64,000 nucleotides of DNA from contig NZ_MRCS01000010.1 of the NCBI RefSeq assembly GCF_002303925.1, positions 1 to 64,000 on the forward strand, read 5' to 3'. The position numbers and the translations under genes were made by a program. Within the stretch, counting starts at the first letter, position 1. Every line of letters begins with the position of its first letter. The DNA is from Pseudomonas sp. ACN8 (GTDB lineage Bacteria; Pseudomonadota; Gammaproteobacteria; Pseudomonadales; Pseudomonadaceae). The notes under the pieces were generated by a model. It saw only the letters and a program-made list of their open reading frames with translations, had not been told where the DNA came from and did not search any database. Of the stretch, positions 18,399-27,719 are shown piece after piece.

Positions 18399-18686
18399 CT
18401 AGAACACCCAACGCTCTTGATGACGTATCTCACCCACAGGCCCGGCCTGGTCGACATCCATCATGCGCGTCGGGGTGCTATCGGCCTGCTCGCGGCTGAC
18501 AGCGCTGAAATGGGTTTGGGCCGGATGCGCAATCGACAGGCATGGAGCTTCCGGCTGCCGGCTCAGCTCCCAGCGCAGAAACTGCTGGCCGCCGATCAGG
18601 GTGATCAACAGCGCCAGAACAGCAAACAGTCCTTGCTGGATATGCACAGGCCAGAGGTGCAGGTGGGCGGCATGTTGACGTTTCAT
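18399..18686 (-). CDS. Hypothetical small membrane protein
   Basis: This is a 95-residue open frame with an AGGAG site seven bases before the ATG. One hydrophobic segment (about residues 19-35, [14 protein letters not shown]) follows a histidine-rich N terminus ([17 protein letters not shown]), and the rest is polar and likely periplasmic. It lies 71 bases upstream of the DUF1328 gene in the same direction. I do not recognise it; it could be a lineage-specific gene. The good ribosome site and membrane segment support it over the overlapping plus-strand frames. Confidence 0.55.
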   Translation of the reverse strand: MKRQHAAHLHLWPVHIQQGLFAVLALLITLIGGQQFLRWELSRQPEAPCLSIAHPAQTHFSAVSREQADSTPTRMMDVDQAGPVGEIRHQERWVF

Positions 18687-19125
18687 CCTGGAGCTCCTGC
18701 CACTGGGGGTCGGTATTCGATAGCGGGCGCTTGTTTATGAATGCCCTGGTTAACCAGACAACTGCAGGGCGCATGCCAGCCTTGATTCGAAAGTATTTCC
18801 TTTAATATCAATGTGTTATTAGCATCAAAGAAACCACTCCGCGCGCATCCTGCACGATGCCCCTTGTGCCGTCGTGCGTATTGCACGATTGAATTGAAGG
18901 AAGGCTTAAATTTTTTGAATTGAGAGGAGGGTGCGCAGGTCAGAGACTCACGCTAACCGCCGGCAGAGACCGGGTATCAATCAAAAGACCCGCAAAATCA
19001 TGTGGCTAACCGATGCATCGGATGAGAGCTACTCTGCCTGAACAGGAAAGGCTCAGAATCAATCATGCAACTTGCCCGATTTCTCCGGGACTAAATTAAG
19101 ATCTTTCATTAAGGAGCGTAGGAAA
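18687..19125. promoter_or_regulatory. Divergent control region before algB
   Basis: This 439-base stretch has no gene. It holds a perfect inverted repeat TCGTGC-N5-GCACGA (18872-18888) and a further TGCACGA half-site at 18851-18857, which look like an operator. The part near algB is AT-rich (TTAAATTTTTTGAATTGAG around 18906) and carries the algB ribosome site AAGGAG at about 19110. Confidence 0.5.
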
Positions 19126-20472
19126 ATGGAATCCGCCACTGAGCATCAAGGCCGCATTCTGCTGGTGGATGATGAGTCCGCCATCCTGCGTACTTTCCGT
19201 TACTGCCTCGAAGACGAAGGCTACAGCGTGGCCACCGCCACCAGCGCCGCGCAGGCAGAAGTCTTGTTGCAGCGGCAGGTCTTCGACCTGTGCTTCCTCG
19301 ACTTGCGCCTGGGTGAAGACAACGGCCTTGATGTGCTGGCCCAAATGCGTATCCAGGCACCCTGGATGCGGGTGGTGATCGTCACTGCCCACTCAGCCGT
19401 CGACACGGCAGTGGATGCGATTCAGGCCGGCGCCGTCGACTATCTGGTCAAACCGTGCAGCCCCGATCAATTGCGGCTGGCAGCCGCCAAGCAACTGGAA
19501 GTGCGGCAACTTTCGGCGCGACTGGAAGCCCTGGAAGGCGAGGTGCGCAAGCCCCAGGATGGTCTGGACTCCCACAGCCCGGCCATGAAAGTGGTACTCG
19601 AAACCGCCTGCCAGGTTGCCACGACCGATGCCAATATCCTGATTCTGGGTGAGTCAGGTACCGGCAAGGGCGAACTGTCCCAAGCCATTCACGGCTGGAG
19701 CAAACGCGCGAAAAAATCCTGCGTCACGATCAACTGCCCGTCGCTGACCGCCGAGCTCATGGAAAGCGAACTCTTCGGCCACAGCCGCGGCGCCTTCACA
19801 GGCGCCAGCGAAAGTACCTTGGGGCGAGTCAGCCAGGCCGACGGCGGAACGCTGTTTCTCGACGAGATCGGCGACTTTCCCCTGGCATTGCAGCCGAAGT
19901 TGCTGCGTTTTATTCAGGACAAGGAATATGAGCGCGTCGGTGATCCGGTGACCCGCCGTGCCGATGTGCGCATCCTTGCGGCCACCAACCTCATCCTTGA
20001 GGACATGGTGCGCGACGGTCGCTTCCGTGAAGACCTGCTCTATCGCCTGAATGTCATTACCTTGCACCTGCCACCGCTACGCGAACGCCGCGAAGATATT
20101 CTCAACCTGGCCGACCGCTTCCTGGCGCGCTTCGTCAAGGAGTACGCCCGTCCCGCGCGCGCCTTCAGCGACGAGGCCCGGGAAGCACTGCTGGGCTATC
20201 GCTGGCCGGGCAACATCCGTGAGCTGCGCAATGTGATTGAACGGGCAAGCATCATCTGTCCGCAGGAACGGGTCGAGATCAGTCATTTGGGCATGGCCGA
20301 AACCCCGGTCAACAATGCACCGCACATCGGCGCGGCGTTGAGCCTGGAGGAGCTGGAAAAGGCTCACATCGGGGCGGTCCTCGCCACCGCCGACACCCTG
20401 GATCAAGCGGCGAAAACCCTCGGCATCGACGCCTCGACGCTGTACCGCAAACGCAAGCAGTACAACTTGTGA
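19126..20472 (+). CDS. algB: Sigma-54-type response regulator AlgB
   Basis: AlgB (448 residues) is an NtrC-family activator needed for full algD/alginate expression in P. aeruginosa, also tied to quorum and light signalling. The receiver domain has the phospho-acceptor D59 in FLDLRLGEDNG. The AAA+ domain has Walker A GESGTGKG (175-182), GAFTGA (222-227) for sigma-54 contact and DEIGDFPL as Walker B. A Fis-type helix-turn-helix ends the protein (LDQAAKTLGIDASTLYRKRKQY). The ATG at 19126 with AAGGAG fits the family start; an in-frame ATG lies 54 bases earlier. kinB follows after 10 bases. Confidence 0.96.
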   Translation: MESATEHQGRILLVDDESAILRTFRYCLEDEGYSVATATSAAQAEVLLQRQVFDLCFLDLRLGEDNGLDVLAQMRIQAPWMRVVIVTAHSAVDTAVDAIQAGAVDYLVKPCSPDQLRLAAAKQLEVRQLSARLEALEGEVRKPQDGLDSHSPAMKVVLETACQVATTDANILILGESGTGKGELSQAIHGWSKRAKKSCVTINCPSLTAELMESELFGHSRGAFTGASESTLGRVSQADGGTLFLDEIGDFPLALQPKLLRFIQDKEYERVGDPVTRRADVRILAATNLILEDMVRDGRFREDLLYRLNVITLHLPPLRERREDILNLADRFLARFVKEYARPARAFSDEAREALLGYRWPGNIRELRNVIERASIICPQERVEISHLGMAETPVNNAPHIGAALSLEELEKAHIGAVLATADTLDQAAKTLGIDASTLYRKRKQYNL

Positions 20473-20482
20473 GCATTAGCCG

Positions 20483-22273
20483 ATGAAACTGCCGCTGAAA
20501 TTGCGGACCCGGCTTTTCCTGAGCATCTCCGCACTGATCACCGTCGCGTTGCTCGGGCTCTTGCTCGGGCTGGTCAGCGTGATGCAAATGGCCGGAAGCC
20601 AGGAAGTACTGATCCGCAGTAACTTCATCACCCTGGACCTGGGGCTCAAGCTGCGTCAGACCCTGGGTGATCAACTGATCATCATGCTCAGCGAGAAGCC
20701 TGACTCCGCCGCTTTCGCCGCCTCGAAGCAGCATTACTTCGAATTGCTGGAGGAAGGCATCGCCCAGGAGCCGGCAGAAACCGGAAGCGAGCACGGCTTC
20801 AGAAAAGCCAAGGCCGACTACGAGAGCTTTATCCAGGCTTATGAAACCTCCCCGGACCCGTCGAATGTGCTCAGCAGCCACGACAACCTGACGGAAAAAT
20901 TCAACGCGCTACGCAACGGTCTGATCGCCGAGCACAAGCGCGCGCTGGATAACATCAGCGGTACCGAGCGCCAGGCCCGGGAGCAGGCACTGCTGATTGC
21001 CGGGTTGCTTGGCCTGGTGGGGCTGGCAGTGCTGATCATCGGCTTCGTGACCGCGCAGGCCATTGCCCGACGTTTCGGGGAGCCCATCGAGGCCTTGGCC
21101 AAGGCGGCGGACAATATCGGCCAAGGCAATTTCGATGTCACCCTGCCAATTTCTTCGGCGATGGAACTGAACCAACTGACCCGGCGCTTCGGGATCATGG
21201 CCCAGGCGCTGCGCGAACATCAGGCCACCAACGTCGATGAGCTGCTGGCCGGCCAGCAACGCTTGCAGGCCGTGCTCGACAGCATTGACGACGGACTGCT
21301 GATGATCGACCGCCAGGGCCATCTGGAACACCTTAACCCTGTGGCCCAGCGTCAGTTGGGCTGGGAGTCCGATCGTCTGGGTCAGGGGTTGGGCACGGCG
21401 CTGGAGCGCCCCGAGCTCGATGAGCAGCTGCAACTGGTGCTGCGCGGGGGCACGCTGGAGCGGGCACCGGAAGACTTGAGTGTCGAAGTCGATGGCGAGT
21501 CTCGACTGCTGACCTACAGCCTGACCCCGGTCAGCCATACCCAGGGCCATATCCTGGGTGCCGTGATGGTGCTGCATGACGTCACCGAACAACGAGCCTT
21601 CGAACGGGTACGCAGCGAATTTGTATTGCGCGCTTCCCATGAGTTGCGCACACCGGTCACCGGCATGCACATGGCCTTCGGATTGTTCCGTGAGCGCGCG
21701 CACTTTGCTCCGGACTCCCGGGAAGCCGACCTGCTCAATACCGTGAATGAAGAGATGCAGCGGCTGATGCAGCTGATCAATGACCTGCTGAATTTCTCCC
21801 GTTACCAGAACGGTTTGCAGAAACTCACCCTGACGCCGTGCTCCATCGAGGCGTTGCTGGAACAGGCACAGTCACGCTTTGCCACGGCGGCCGAAGAAAA
21901 GGAGATCAATCTGCTGGTGGAAGTGCAGGGACCTTTGCCGCGGTTGCAGGCCGACCCGCCACAACTGGACCGGGTACTCGACAACTTACTCGACAACGCC
22001 TTGCGTCACACCGGCTCCGGTGGGCGGATACGCCTGCAGGCCCGGCGGCACGGAGACCGGGTCATCATCAGTGTCGAGGACAACGGTGAAGGCATTGCCT
22101 ACGGTCAGCAGGGGCGTATCTTCGAGCCGTTCGTGCAGGTTGGACGCAAGAAAGGCGGGGCAGGGCTCGGGCTGGCCTTGTGCAAGGAAATCGTGCAATT
22201 GCATGGCGGGCGGATAGGCGTCTATTCACGGCCGGGGCAGGGTACTCAGTTCTATATGACGCTGACCGTGTAG
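20483..22273 (+). CDS. kinB: Sensor histidine kinase/phosphatase KinB
   Basis: KinB (596 residues) is the partner of AlgB and acts on it as kinase and phosphatase in the inner membrane. Domains in order: membrane segment 1 (about 12-35), periplasmic sensor (36-165), membrane segment 2 (about 168-192), HAMP, PAS (about 255-370), HisKA with H386 in RASHELRTPVTG, and HATPase with the N box DNLLDNALRHTGSGG, the G1 DNGEGI and the G2 KGGAGLGLAL. In P. aeruginosa KinB loss raises alginate through AlgU release. It ends 7 bases from a convergent EAL gene. Confidence 0.95.
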   Translation: MKLPLKLRTRLFLSISALITVALLGLLLGLVSVMQMAGSQEVLIRSNFITLDLGLKLRQTLGDQLIIMLSEKPDSAAFAASKQHYFELLEEGIAQEPAETGSEHGFRKAKADYESFIQAYETSPDPSNVLSSHDNLTEKFNALRNGLIAEHKRALDNISGTERQAREQALLIAGLLGLVGLAVLIIGFVTAQAIARRFGEPIEALAKAADNIGQGNFDVTLPISSAMELNQLTRRFGIMAQALREHQATNVDELLAGQQRLQAVLDSIDDGLLMIDRQGHLEHLNPVAQRQLGWESDRLGQGLGTALERPELDEQLQLVLRGGTLERAPEDLSVEVDGESRLLTYSLTPVSHTQGHILGAVMVLHDVTEQRAFERVRSEFVLRASHELRTPVTGMHMAFGLFRERAHFAPDSREADLLNTVNEEMQRLMQLINDLLNFSRYQNGLQKLTLTPCSIEALLEQAQSRFATAAEEKEINLLVEVQGPLPRLQADPPQLDRVLDNLLDNALRHTGSGGRIRLQARRHGDRVIISVEDNGEGIAYGQQGRIFEPFVQVGRKKGGAGLGLALCKEIVQLHGGRIGVYSRPGQGTQFYMTLTV

Positions 22274-22280
22274 ATCACCC

Positions 22281-23894
22281 TCACGCTTCATCATCCAGGC
22301 GCCGGCCTCCCCGACGACGCCCCCGGGTAATCAATTCAGTGAACTGCACTGCGCTCAGCGCGCGGGCGAAAAGCCAGCCCTGGCCGAACTTCACGCCTTC
22401 GCTGCACAGGAACGCGGCCTGGGCCTCATGCTCGATACCCTCGGCAATCACCTTCAGGTGCAGCGACTGGGCCATGTGAATGATGTGCGGGGCCACGCCG
22501 CTGCTGGCGGCGTCATGGCCCAGCGCATCAATGAACGCCTTGTCGATTTTCAGGCAATCGACCGGCAGGGTCTGCAAATAGGCGAGGCTGCAATAGCCGG
22601 TGCCAAAGTCATCGATCAACACCTGGTGCCCGACATCCCGCAGCGCTTGCAGGTTTTCCCGGGCCACCACCACATCGACTAGCCCGCGCTCGGTGACTTC
22701 AAAGGCAATTTGCCGCGCAGCGACGCGATGCAGGGTCAGCAGCCGCGCCATCACCTGGCCGATCCGCGGAACCATCACATCACACGCCGCGAGATTGACC
22801 GAGATGTACAACTGCGGGTTGGCACGCAGCAACTGGCCGAGTTGCTCGAGCAGGCGTTGCAGGACGAAGTCCGTCATCTGGCGAATCTGCCCGGTGTTCT
22901 CCGCCATCGGAATGAACAGGTCGGGACTGGTCAGGGTGCCGTCCGGCCTGCGCCAGCGAAGCAGTGCTTCAGCCCCGACACAGTTGCGGCTATCAAGGTC
23001 GAAGATCGGTTGATACAGCACCTGCAACTCGCCACGGCGAATCGCCCCGGTCAGTTCGGCGTCCAGCGACTGCCGCTGGCGTACCAGCAGAAACACCAGG
23101 AACCCAACACAGGTGCCCAGCCCGAGGCTGGCCGGCAACAACCACCACCAGACCGCCGGGATATGCATGCCGGTGCGTGGGCTGATCAACACCAATTGAT
23201 ATTCCGGGTTGTCGGTGGGCATGCGGTATATCAGGCGTGCCTGGGTGATCTGCAGCGCATCACGGTTTTTCGGTGGCCAGGCCTCGGTCGGCGGCCAGAC
23301 CTGAGAAGCGCCGAGCACCGGAATCGCGCGCGCGCCATGGTCGAGGACCACCAGTAAGCTGCTGCCCGGCGACAGGTCGACCATATCGGTCAAATGCCCG
23401 CGAGAGGTCGCGACCCGAAAATTCCCGCGCCCGAGCATCAGCGCGGCGCGGTTTTCATCGGGTTCGGTGGTGGTGTTGAGCCAATAGCTGTAAGTCGGGC
23501 CTTTGATGTCTGGCGATCGACTCAGCGACAACCCTTCCTGGCGGGGGCGATTGGAGCAGATTCGCGAGGAGTCCATGTAGGCGGCTTCGTAGACGAAGCG
23601 ATAATTGAACGAAACCTGCTGCAAGGTTGCGATCATTTCAGCATCGCAGCCGCGCAACGGTTGCGCTTCAAGGTCGTCAAGACTTTCACGCAATTGACCG
23701 AAGAGCTGTTCCAGACGGGCGAGGAAGCGTTCGCCCTGAGCATTCATTTCTTCGCTTTCGTTTTGCTCGACCTGGTGTATGGCGACGAACAGGCTGCCGG
23801 CCATCAATAACGTTGCGCTCAAGACAGTAGACATCAGCCCCAGGAACCAGGGGCGATGGAACCAACTACGGAAGGTCTCTCGAGCAGCAGTCAT
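22281..23894 (-). CDS. CSS-motif/EAL domain cyclic-di-GMP phosphodiesterase
   Basis: This 537-residue inner membrane protein has two membrane segments (about 15-38 and 237-257) flanking a periplasmic CSS-type sensor domain; cysteines lie in RGCDAEM and SSRICSNR. The cytoplasmic EAL domain begins with GAEALLRW (E309-L311) and keeps the metal-binding and catalytic blocks SVNLAACDV, AFEVTERGLV, IDDFGTGYCSL, LKIDKAFI and IAEGIEHEAQA, so it should be active. In E. coli such CSS-EAL proteins respond to periplasmic redox state through DsbA/DsbB; dsbA lies 4 kb away. Confidence 0.92.
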   Translation of the reverse strand: MTAARETFRSWFHRPWFLGLMSTVLSATLLMAGSLFVAIHQVEQNESEEMNAQGERFLARLEQLFGQLRESLDDLEAQPLRGCDAEMIATLQQVSFNYRFVYEAAYMDSSRICSNRPRQEGLSLSRSPDIKGPTYSYWLNTTTEPDENRAALMLGRGNFRVATSRGHLTDMVDLSPGSSLLVVLDHGARAIPVLGASQVWPPTEAWPPKNRDALQITQARLIYRMPTDNPEYQLVLISPRTGMHIPAVWWWLLPASLGLGTCVGFLVFLLVRQRQSLDAELTGAIRRGELQVLYQPIFDLDSRNCVGAEALLRWRRPDGTLTSPDLFIPMAENTGQIRQMTDFVLQRLLEQLGQLLRANPQLYISVNLAACDVMVPRIGQVMARLLTLHRVAARQIAFEVTERGLVDVVVARENLQALRDVGHQVLIDDFGTGYCSLAYLQTLPVDCLKIDKAFIDALGHDAASSGVAPHIIHMAQSLHLKVIAEGIEHEAQAAFLCSEGVKFGQGWLFARALSAVQFTELITRGRRRGGRRLDDEA

Positions 23895-23940
23895 TGTGAA
23901 ATATCCGAAGGATTACCAATGAGTTATAGCTGCTGATTGG

Positions 23941-23962
23941 AAAAAAGCCCTGACCGTCGGGC
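23941..23962 (-). terminator. Terminator of the amidase gene
   Basis: On the minus strand, soon after the amidase stop, a GCCC-N8-GGGC hairpin is followed by six T residues. Confidence 0.65.
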
Positions 23963-23970
23963 GGGCGTCA

Positions 23971-24750
23971 TTATTTTGTCTGATTCAACACCAATAATAG
24001 CGCGGCAGTTTGCGCATCCGGAGTGCCATCGAAGCGCGCCGGACGGAAATGCATCTGAAATGCCGCGATCACATGTCGCGTCGCGACATCGAGCTCGCCG
24101 GTTTGTGGCGAAGCATAACCCAGGCGGGCCAACTGCGCCTGAAACCAGCTGATGCTCGGCAACTGCTCGGCGAACAACATTTGCTGGCGTGCCACCGACT
24201 GTTCATTCGGCCAGATGCCCAGGCCTTCAAAAGCCAGACGCTTCCAGGGAAACAGCGGCCCCGGGTCCAGCTTGCGCAAGGGTGCGATATCGCTATGGCC
24301 AATGATGTCGCGAGGTTTTATGCCGTGACGCTTGCTGATGTCCTTGAGCAACACGATCAACGACTGGACCTGATCTTCGGTGTAGGGATACCACAGGCGT
24401 CCGGTCGGGGTGTCCTTGAACCCCGGATTGACGATTTCGATACCGATGGAGCTGGAATTCAGCCAGGTTCGGCCATCCCACTCGCTCTCCCCGGCGTGCC
24501 AGGCCCGCACGTTTTCATCCATCAGCTTGTAGATGGTGGCGCCCTTGTCGTCACCGATCAGGTAATGGCTGCTGACTTCACCGTGGGTCAGCAATTGCAA
24601 TGAACGCTCCAGCGAGGCATTGGTGTAATGCACCACCACAAATTGCACGCGGCTGTCGTAATTGGCCGAAGGGTGGCTAGTGTCGAAACGAGGACCGCTG
24701 GCACAGCCGGCAAGCACAATCAGCGATACGATCAGAGCAAAATATTTCAT
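23971..24750 (-). CDS. Lipoprotein N-acetylmuramoyl-L-alanine amidase, AmpDh2-like
   Basis: This 259-residue enzyme cuts the bond between muramic acid and the peptide of murein or its fragments. The signal ends in lipobox LAGC, so it is periplasmic and membrane attached, like AmpDh2 (PA5485). The amidase_2 domain has zinc ligands in VVVHYTNAS, GHSDIAPLRKLDPG (His and Asp), with conserved SSHYLI and WHAGESEWDG. A C-terminal peptidoglycan-binding-like domain (about 185-255) follows. The start is uncertain: in-frame ATG codons lie at 24762 and 24771 and no strong ribosome site decides; 24750 gives the best lipoprotein signal. Confidence 0.9.
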   Translation of the reverse strand: MKYFALIVSLIVLAGCASGPRFDTSHPSANYDSRVQFVVVHYTNASLERSLQLLTHGEVSSHYLIGDDKGATIYKLMDENVRAWHAGESEWDGRTWLNSSSIGIEIVNPGFKDTPTGRLWYPYTEDQVQSLIVLLKDISKRHGIKPRDIIGHSDIAPLRKLDPGPLFPWKRLAFEGLGIWPNEQSVARQQMLFAEQLPSISWFQAQLARLGYASPQTGELDVATRHVIAAFQMHFRPARFDGTPDAQTAALLLVLNQTK

Positions 24751-24853
24751 GGCGAAAGGCATTACACACAAGACAATAATGCAACAGTGTAACGTAATGC
24801 CTTGCTGGCAGACGGTAATCCCATCGAATTAAACAAAATGGAACAAATAACCG

Positions 24854-26830
24854 TCAGCTGGGTTCCACCCGGTTGCGGCCGGCATTTTTCGCGCGATACA
24901 GCGCCTGATCGGCTCTTTTAAGCACCTGATCGCCATGTTCACCCGGCCTGAACGCCGTCATCCCGATAGACACGGTGATGGTCACCGGCTCTCCCTTGAA
25001 GTGGAACGGGCAGGCCTCAATGGAGGCCCGCAAGCTTTCCAGCAACTTCAGCCCCGCCGCCGGCACCGTGGATGGCATTAACAGCACAAACTCCTCGCCG
25101 CCAAACCGGGCAATGAAATCCGTCCCGCGCAGCCGCTTGCGCAACACGCTGGCAATGATTTTCAGCACTTTGTCACCGGCCAGGTGCCCGTAGTTATCGT
25201 TGATGCGCTTGAAATGATCGAGGTCGAGCATGGCCAGCAACAGCGTGTTGCCATGTTGCTGCCATCGTGTGACTTCATGATGCAGGCGCTCGCTCCAGGC
25301 CGCGCGGTTGGGCAGCCCGGTCAACGGGTCGACCAATGCCTTCTGCCGCTGCTCTTCTAGGTGCTCGCGGTAACCCTGGGCCTCCTGTTCCATATGGGCG
25401 ACCCGCTCGGCCAGACTGTGCAGGCGCGCAGCGACTTCTTGCTCACGCTCATCGCGCTGCTTCTGGTGCTGATCCATGGTGCCCAGCAAGCCTTCGAGAT
25501 GGTTTTCAAGTACGTGCTTGAGATCTTCCAGGTCCGCGGCTTCCTGCATGCTGCTTTGCAGGCCATCGACCTGTTCGCGGATCTGCGTGTCCATCTGCCG
25601 CGCAGCCGAACGGTTGTCGGCGTGTCCTGCGGTGGCGGCCTGCAGGTTGCTCTGGAACGATTCGAGGCGCTCGTTCAGTCGTTGCAGATAGGCTTCGAAC
25701 TCATGCTGGCCGCTGTCGGTAATGGCCAGCATCAAGGTGGCGAAGTCGTCGAGGATCGGCAGCAATTCGTACCAGTTCAGACCGTTTTTCAGACGATCGC
25801 GCATGGATTCGGCTTGCGGGCGATGACGCTCGGGCAATGTCAGATCGTCGAGTAGCCCCAGCAGCGTGTCTTCGATGTGGCTGGCCACCGAGCTGTAGGA
25901 GGGCTCGGGGGAATCCGGGAGTGCGTAGAGAATGTCGTGTTCGGAGGGTGCCTGATCGACGGCGGCTACGTCCTCCATGGGCATCGGAGGTAAAGGCAAG
26001 CTATCCGGCAATGCTTGCGTGGTCAGCTCGTCGGGGTTTGTTTCCGACTCAGAAAGCGTCGAGATGGTTTCCGGTGTCGGTTGCTCGGCCTGTTCGATTT
26101 CTGTCATGGCGGCACTGGCCGGTTGAGACTCCGCAGCCGGGGAGGCAAAAGCCACGACTGCCGGAGCAGGCGCAGCCACGGTTGGCTCGGTCGGTGCGGA
26201 GTCGTCTTCAACCCGCTCAGCAGGGGGAATCTCGAAAGTTGCCGCAGGGTTCTCGGCTACAGGGACCAGGTCAGGAGAAATAACCGTTGATGCCCCCTCC
26301 TCCGCTTCACGACCGCCGAACAACCGCTGCAGCAAGCCCGGCCGGCCGTTCTCCGTCGGGGTCTCCAGCTGGCTCAGGGCTTGGCCCTGCAAGCCACTCA
26401 GCTCGCTGAGCAGCAAGGGTATCTCACGTGCCTGACTGACCCGCGCCTCCAGCTGCTTGGCGAAACTCTTGAGTGGCCGGCTCACATCCCGCGGCAGCGG
26501 TAATGTTTGCAATTGCGTGACCAGCGCAGTCAGGGCGGCACTGGTCTGGTTGACCCGGGTTTCCCGTCGCTGCTCCGAGTCGAGCACGGCTTTTTCCAGG
26601 CGTGGAATCAGCGCGGCCAGGCCGGCGTCCATGTCATCGGTGCGCACGACCTCGCGCATTTCCTTCATGCATTGGTCAACCGCGCGGTCTGTACCTTCCG
26701 CCGCCAGGGTGCTGCGCACCAGCCCGCGACGCAGCAAGTCGAGCCGCGCGTCCCAGCGACGTTCGAGCTTTTCCTGTTGTTCGATGCTTTTGAGGTATTT
26801 CTCTTTCCAGCGCTGTGCTTCGTCGCTCAT
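24854..26830 (-). CDS. dgcH: Diguanylate cyclase DgcH-like
   Basis: This 658-residue cytoplasmic protein makes cyclic di-GMP. The C-terminal GGDEF domain has the active site as GGEEF (577-581) and an RxxD inhibitory site (RGTD, 568-571) five residues before it, so product feedback is expected. The rest is long: an N-terminal helical region (1-170), a low-complexity acidic and alanine/proline-rich linker (about 190-300), and coiled-coil (about 380-500). The order, next to the EEP gene and dsbA, equals PA5487, described as a constitutive cyclase DgcH. It overlaps the upstream gene by 4 bases. Confidence 0.9.
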   Translation of the reverse strand: MSDEAQRWKEKYLKSIEQQEKLERRWDARLDLLRRGLVRSTLAAEGTDRAVDQCMKEMREVVRTDDMDAGLAALIPRLEKAVLDSEQRRETRVNQTSAALTALVTQLQTLPLPRDVSRPLKSFAKQLEARVSQAREIPLLLSELSGLQGQALSQLETPTENGRPGLLQRLFGGREAEEGASTVISPDLVPVAENPAATFEIPPAERVEDDSAPTEPTVAAPAPAVVAFASPAAESQPASAAMTEIEQAEQPTPETISTLSESETNPDELTTQALPDSLPLPPMPMEDVAAVDQAPSEHDILYALPDSPEPSYSSVASHIEDTLLGLLDDLTLPERHRPQAESMRDRLKNGLNWYELLPILDDFATLMLAITDSGQHEFEAYLQRLNERLESFQSNLQAATAGHADNRSAARQMDTQIREQVDGLQSSMQEAADLEDLKHVLENHLEGLLGTMDQHQKQRDEREQEVAARLHSLAERVAHMEQEAQGYREHLEEQRQKALVDPLTGLPNRAAWSERLHHEVTRWQQHGNTLLLAMLDLDHFKRINDNYGHLAGDKVLKIIASVLRKRLRGTDFIARFGGEEFVLLMPSTVPAAGLKLLESLRASIEACPFHFKGEPVTITVSIGMTAFRPGEHGDQVLKRADQALYRAKNAGRNRVEPS

Positions 26831-27705
26831 TCATGGGATCCGCGAGGGGCAGGACTCAACGCGGGCAATGCATCGGCCGTGAGCGAACCCGGCAAACGAA
26901 TCTCTACCGCGACCGGCAGGTGATCGGAAATGGGCTGTGCCAGCACCTCGACCTTTTCCAGGGTCAGGCTCGGGCTCAGCAGGATATGGTCCAGGCAACG
27001 CTGTGGGCGCCAGCTGGGAAACGTCGCTTCCAGTTGCGGCGCGAGCAGGCCGAGATCGCGCAACGGGGAATGTTGCAGCAGGTCACTGGCATGGGTGTTC
27101 ATGTCGCCCATCAGTACCTGATGCTTGTAGTCGCCAATCAACTCGCGGATATAGGCCAGTTGCAGACTGCGTGCCCGGGCGCCCAACGCCAGGTGCATCA
27201 TGACCACCACCAGTGCTTCCGGACCTTCGCCGAACCGTACCAGAATGGCTCCGCGACCCTTTGGCCCCGGCAACGGATGATCTTCAATTGCCCACGGGCG
27301 CAATCGGCTGAGCACGCCATTGCTGTGCTGGGCCAGGCGACCAAGATTGCGATTGAGTTGTTGATACCAGTAGGGAAAGGCACCGAGCTGGGCCAGGTGT
27401 TCGACCTGATTGACGTAGCCTGATCGCAGGCTGCCGCCATCGGCCTCTTGCAAGGCGACCAGATCGAAGTCGCCCAGCAAATTGCCGATTTTCTGCAGAT
27501 TGTCGGCACGCCCGGTGTGCGGCAGCAAGTGCTGCCAGCCCCGGGTCAGGTAATGCCGATAGCGCTCGGTACTGATGCCGACCTGGATATTGAAACTGAG
27601 CAAGCGCAGACGACTGTCTGCGGGCAGGCCCGTGGACTCCAGATGATGTTCGTTGACCCGCGGATCATGAAGGCCAACGATGCGTTCAGTGCCCCATCGG
27701 CGCAT
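26827..27705 (-). CDS. Endonuclease/exonuclease/phosphatase (EEP) family protein
   Basis: This 292-residue protein has the DNase I-like fold. Family marks are RLLSFNIQVG at the N-terminal strand, DLVALQEAD (metal-binding Glu), LGARARSLQLAYI, HQVLMGDMNTHASD (Asp/Asn) and the C-terminal ISDHLPVAVEI (Asp-His). These are the full catalytic residues. The substrate could be DNA, a phosphoinositide-like lipid or another phosphodiester. The equivalent is PA5488. Its TGA overlaps the dgcH ATG, so both are co-translated, and it lies 14 bases after dsbA, suggesting one operon. Confidence 0.87.
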   Translation of the reverse strand: MRRWGTERIVGLHDPRVNEHHLESTGLPADSRLRLLSFNIQVGISTERYRHYLTRGWQHLLPHTGRADNLQKIGNLLGDFDLVALQEADGGSLRSGYVNQVEHLAQLGAFPYWYQQLNRNLGRLAQHSNGVLSRLRPWAIEDHPLPGPKGRGAILVRFGEGPEALVVVMMHLALGARARSLQLAYIRELIGDYKHQVLMGDMNTHASDLLQHSPLRDLGLLAPQLEATFPSWRPQRCLDHILLSPSLTLEKVEVLAQPISDHLPVAVEIRLPGSLTADALPALSPAPRGSHE

Positions 27706-27719
27706 GGCAGTGACTGCCC

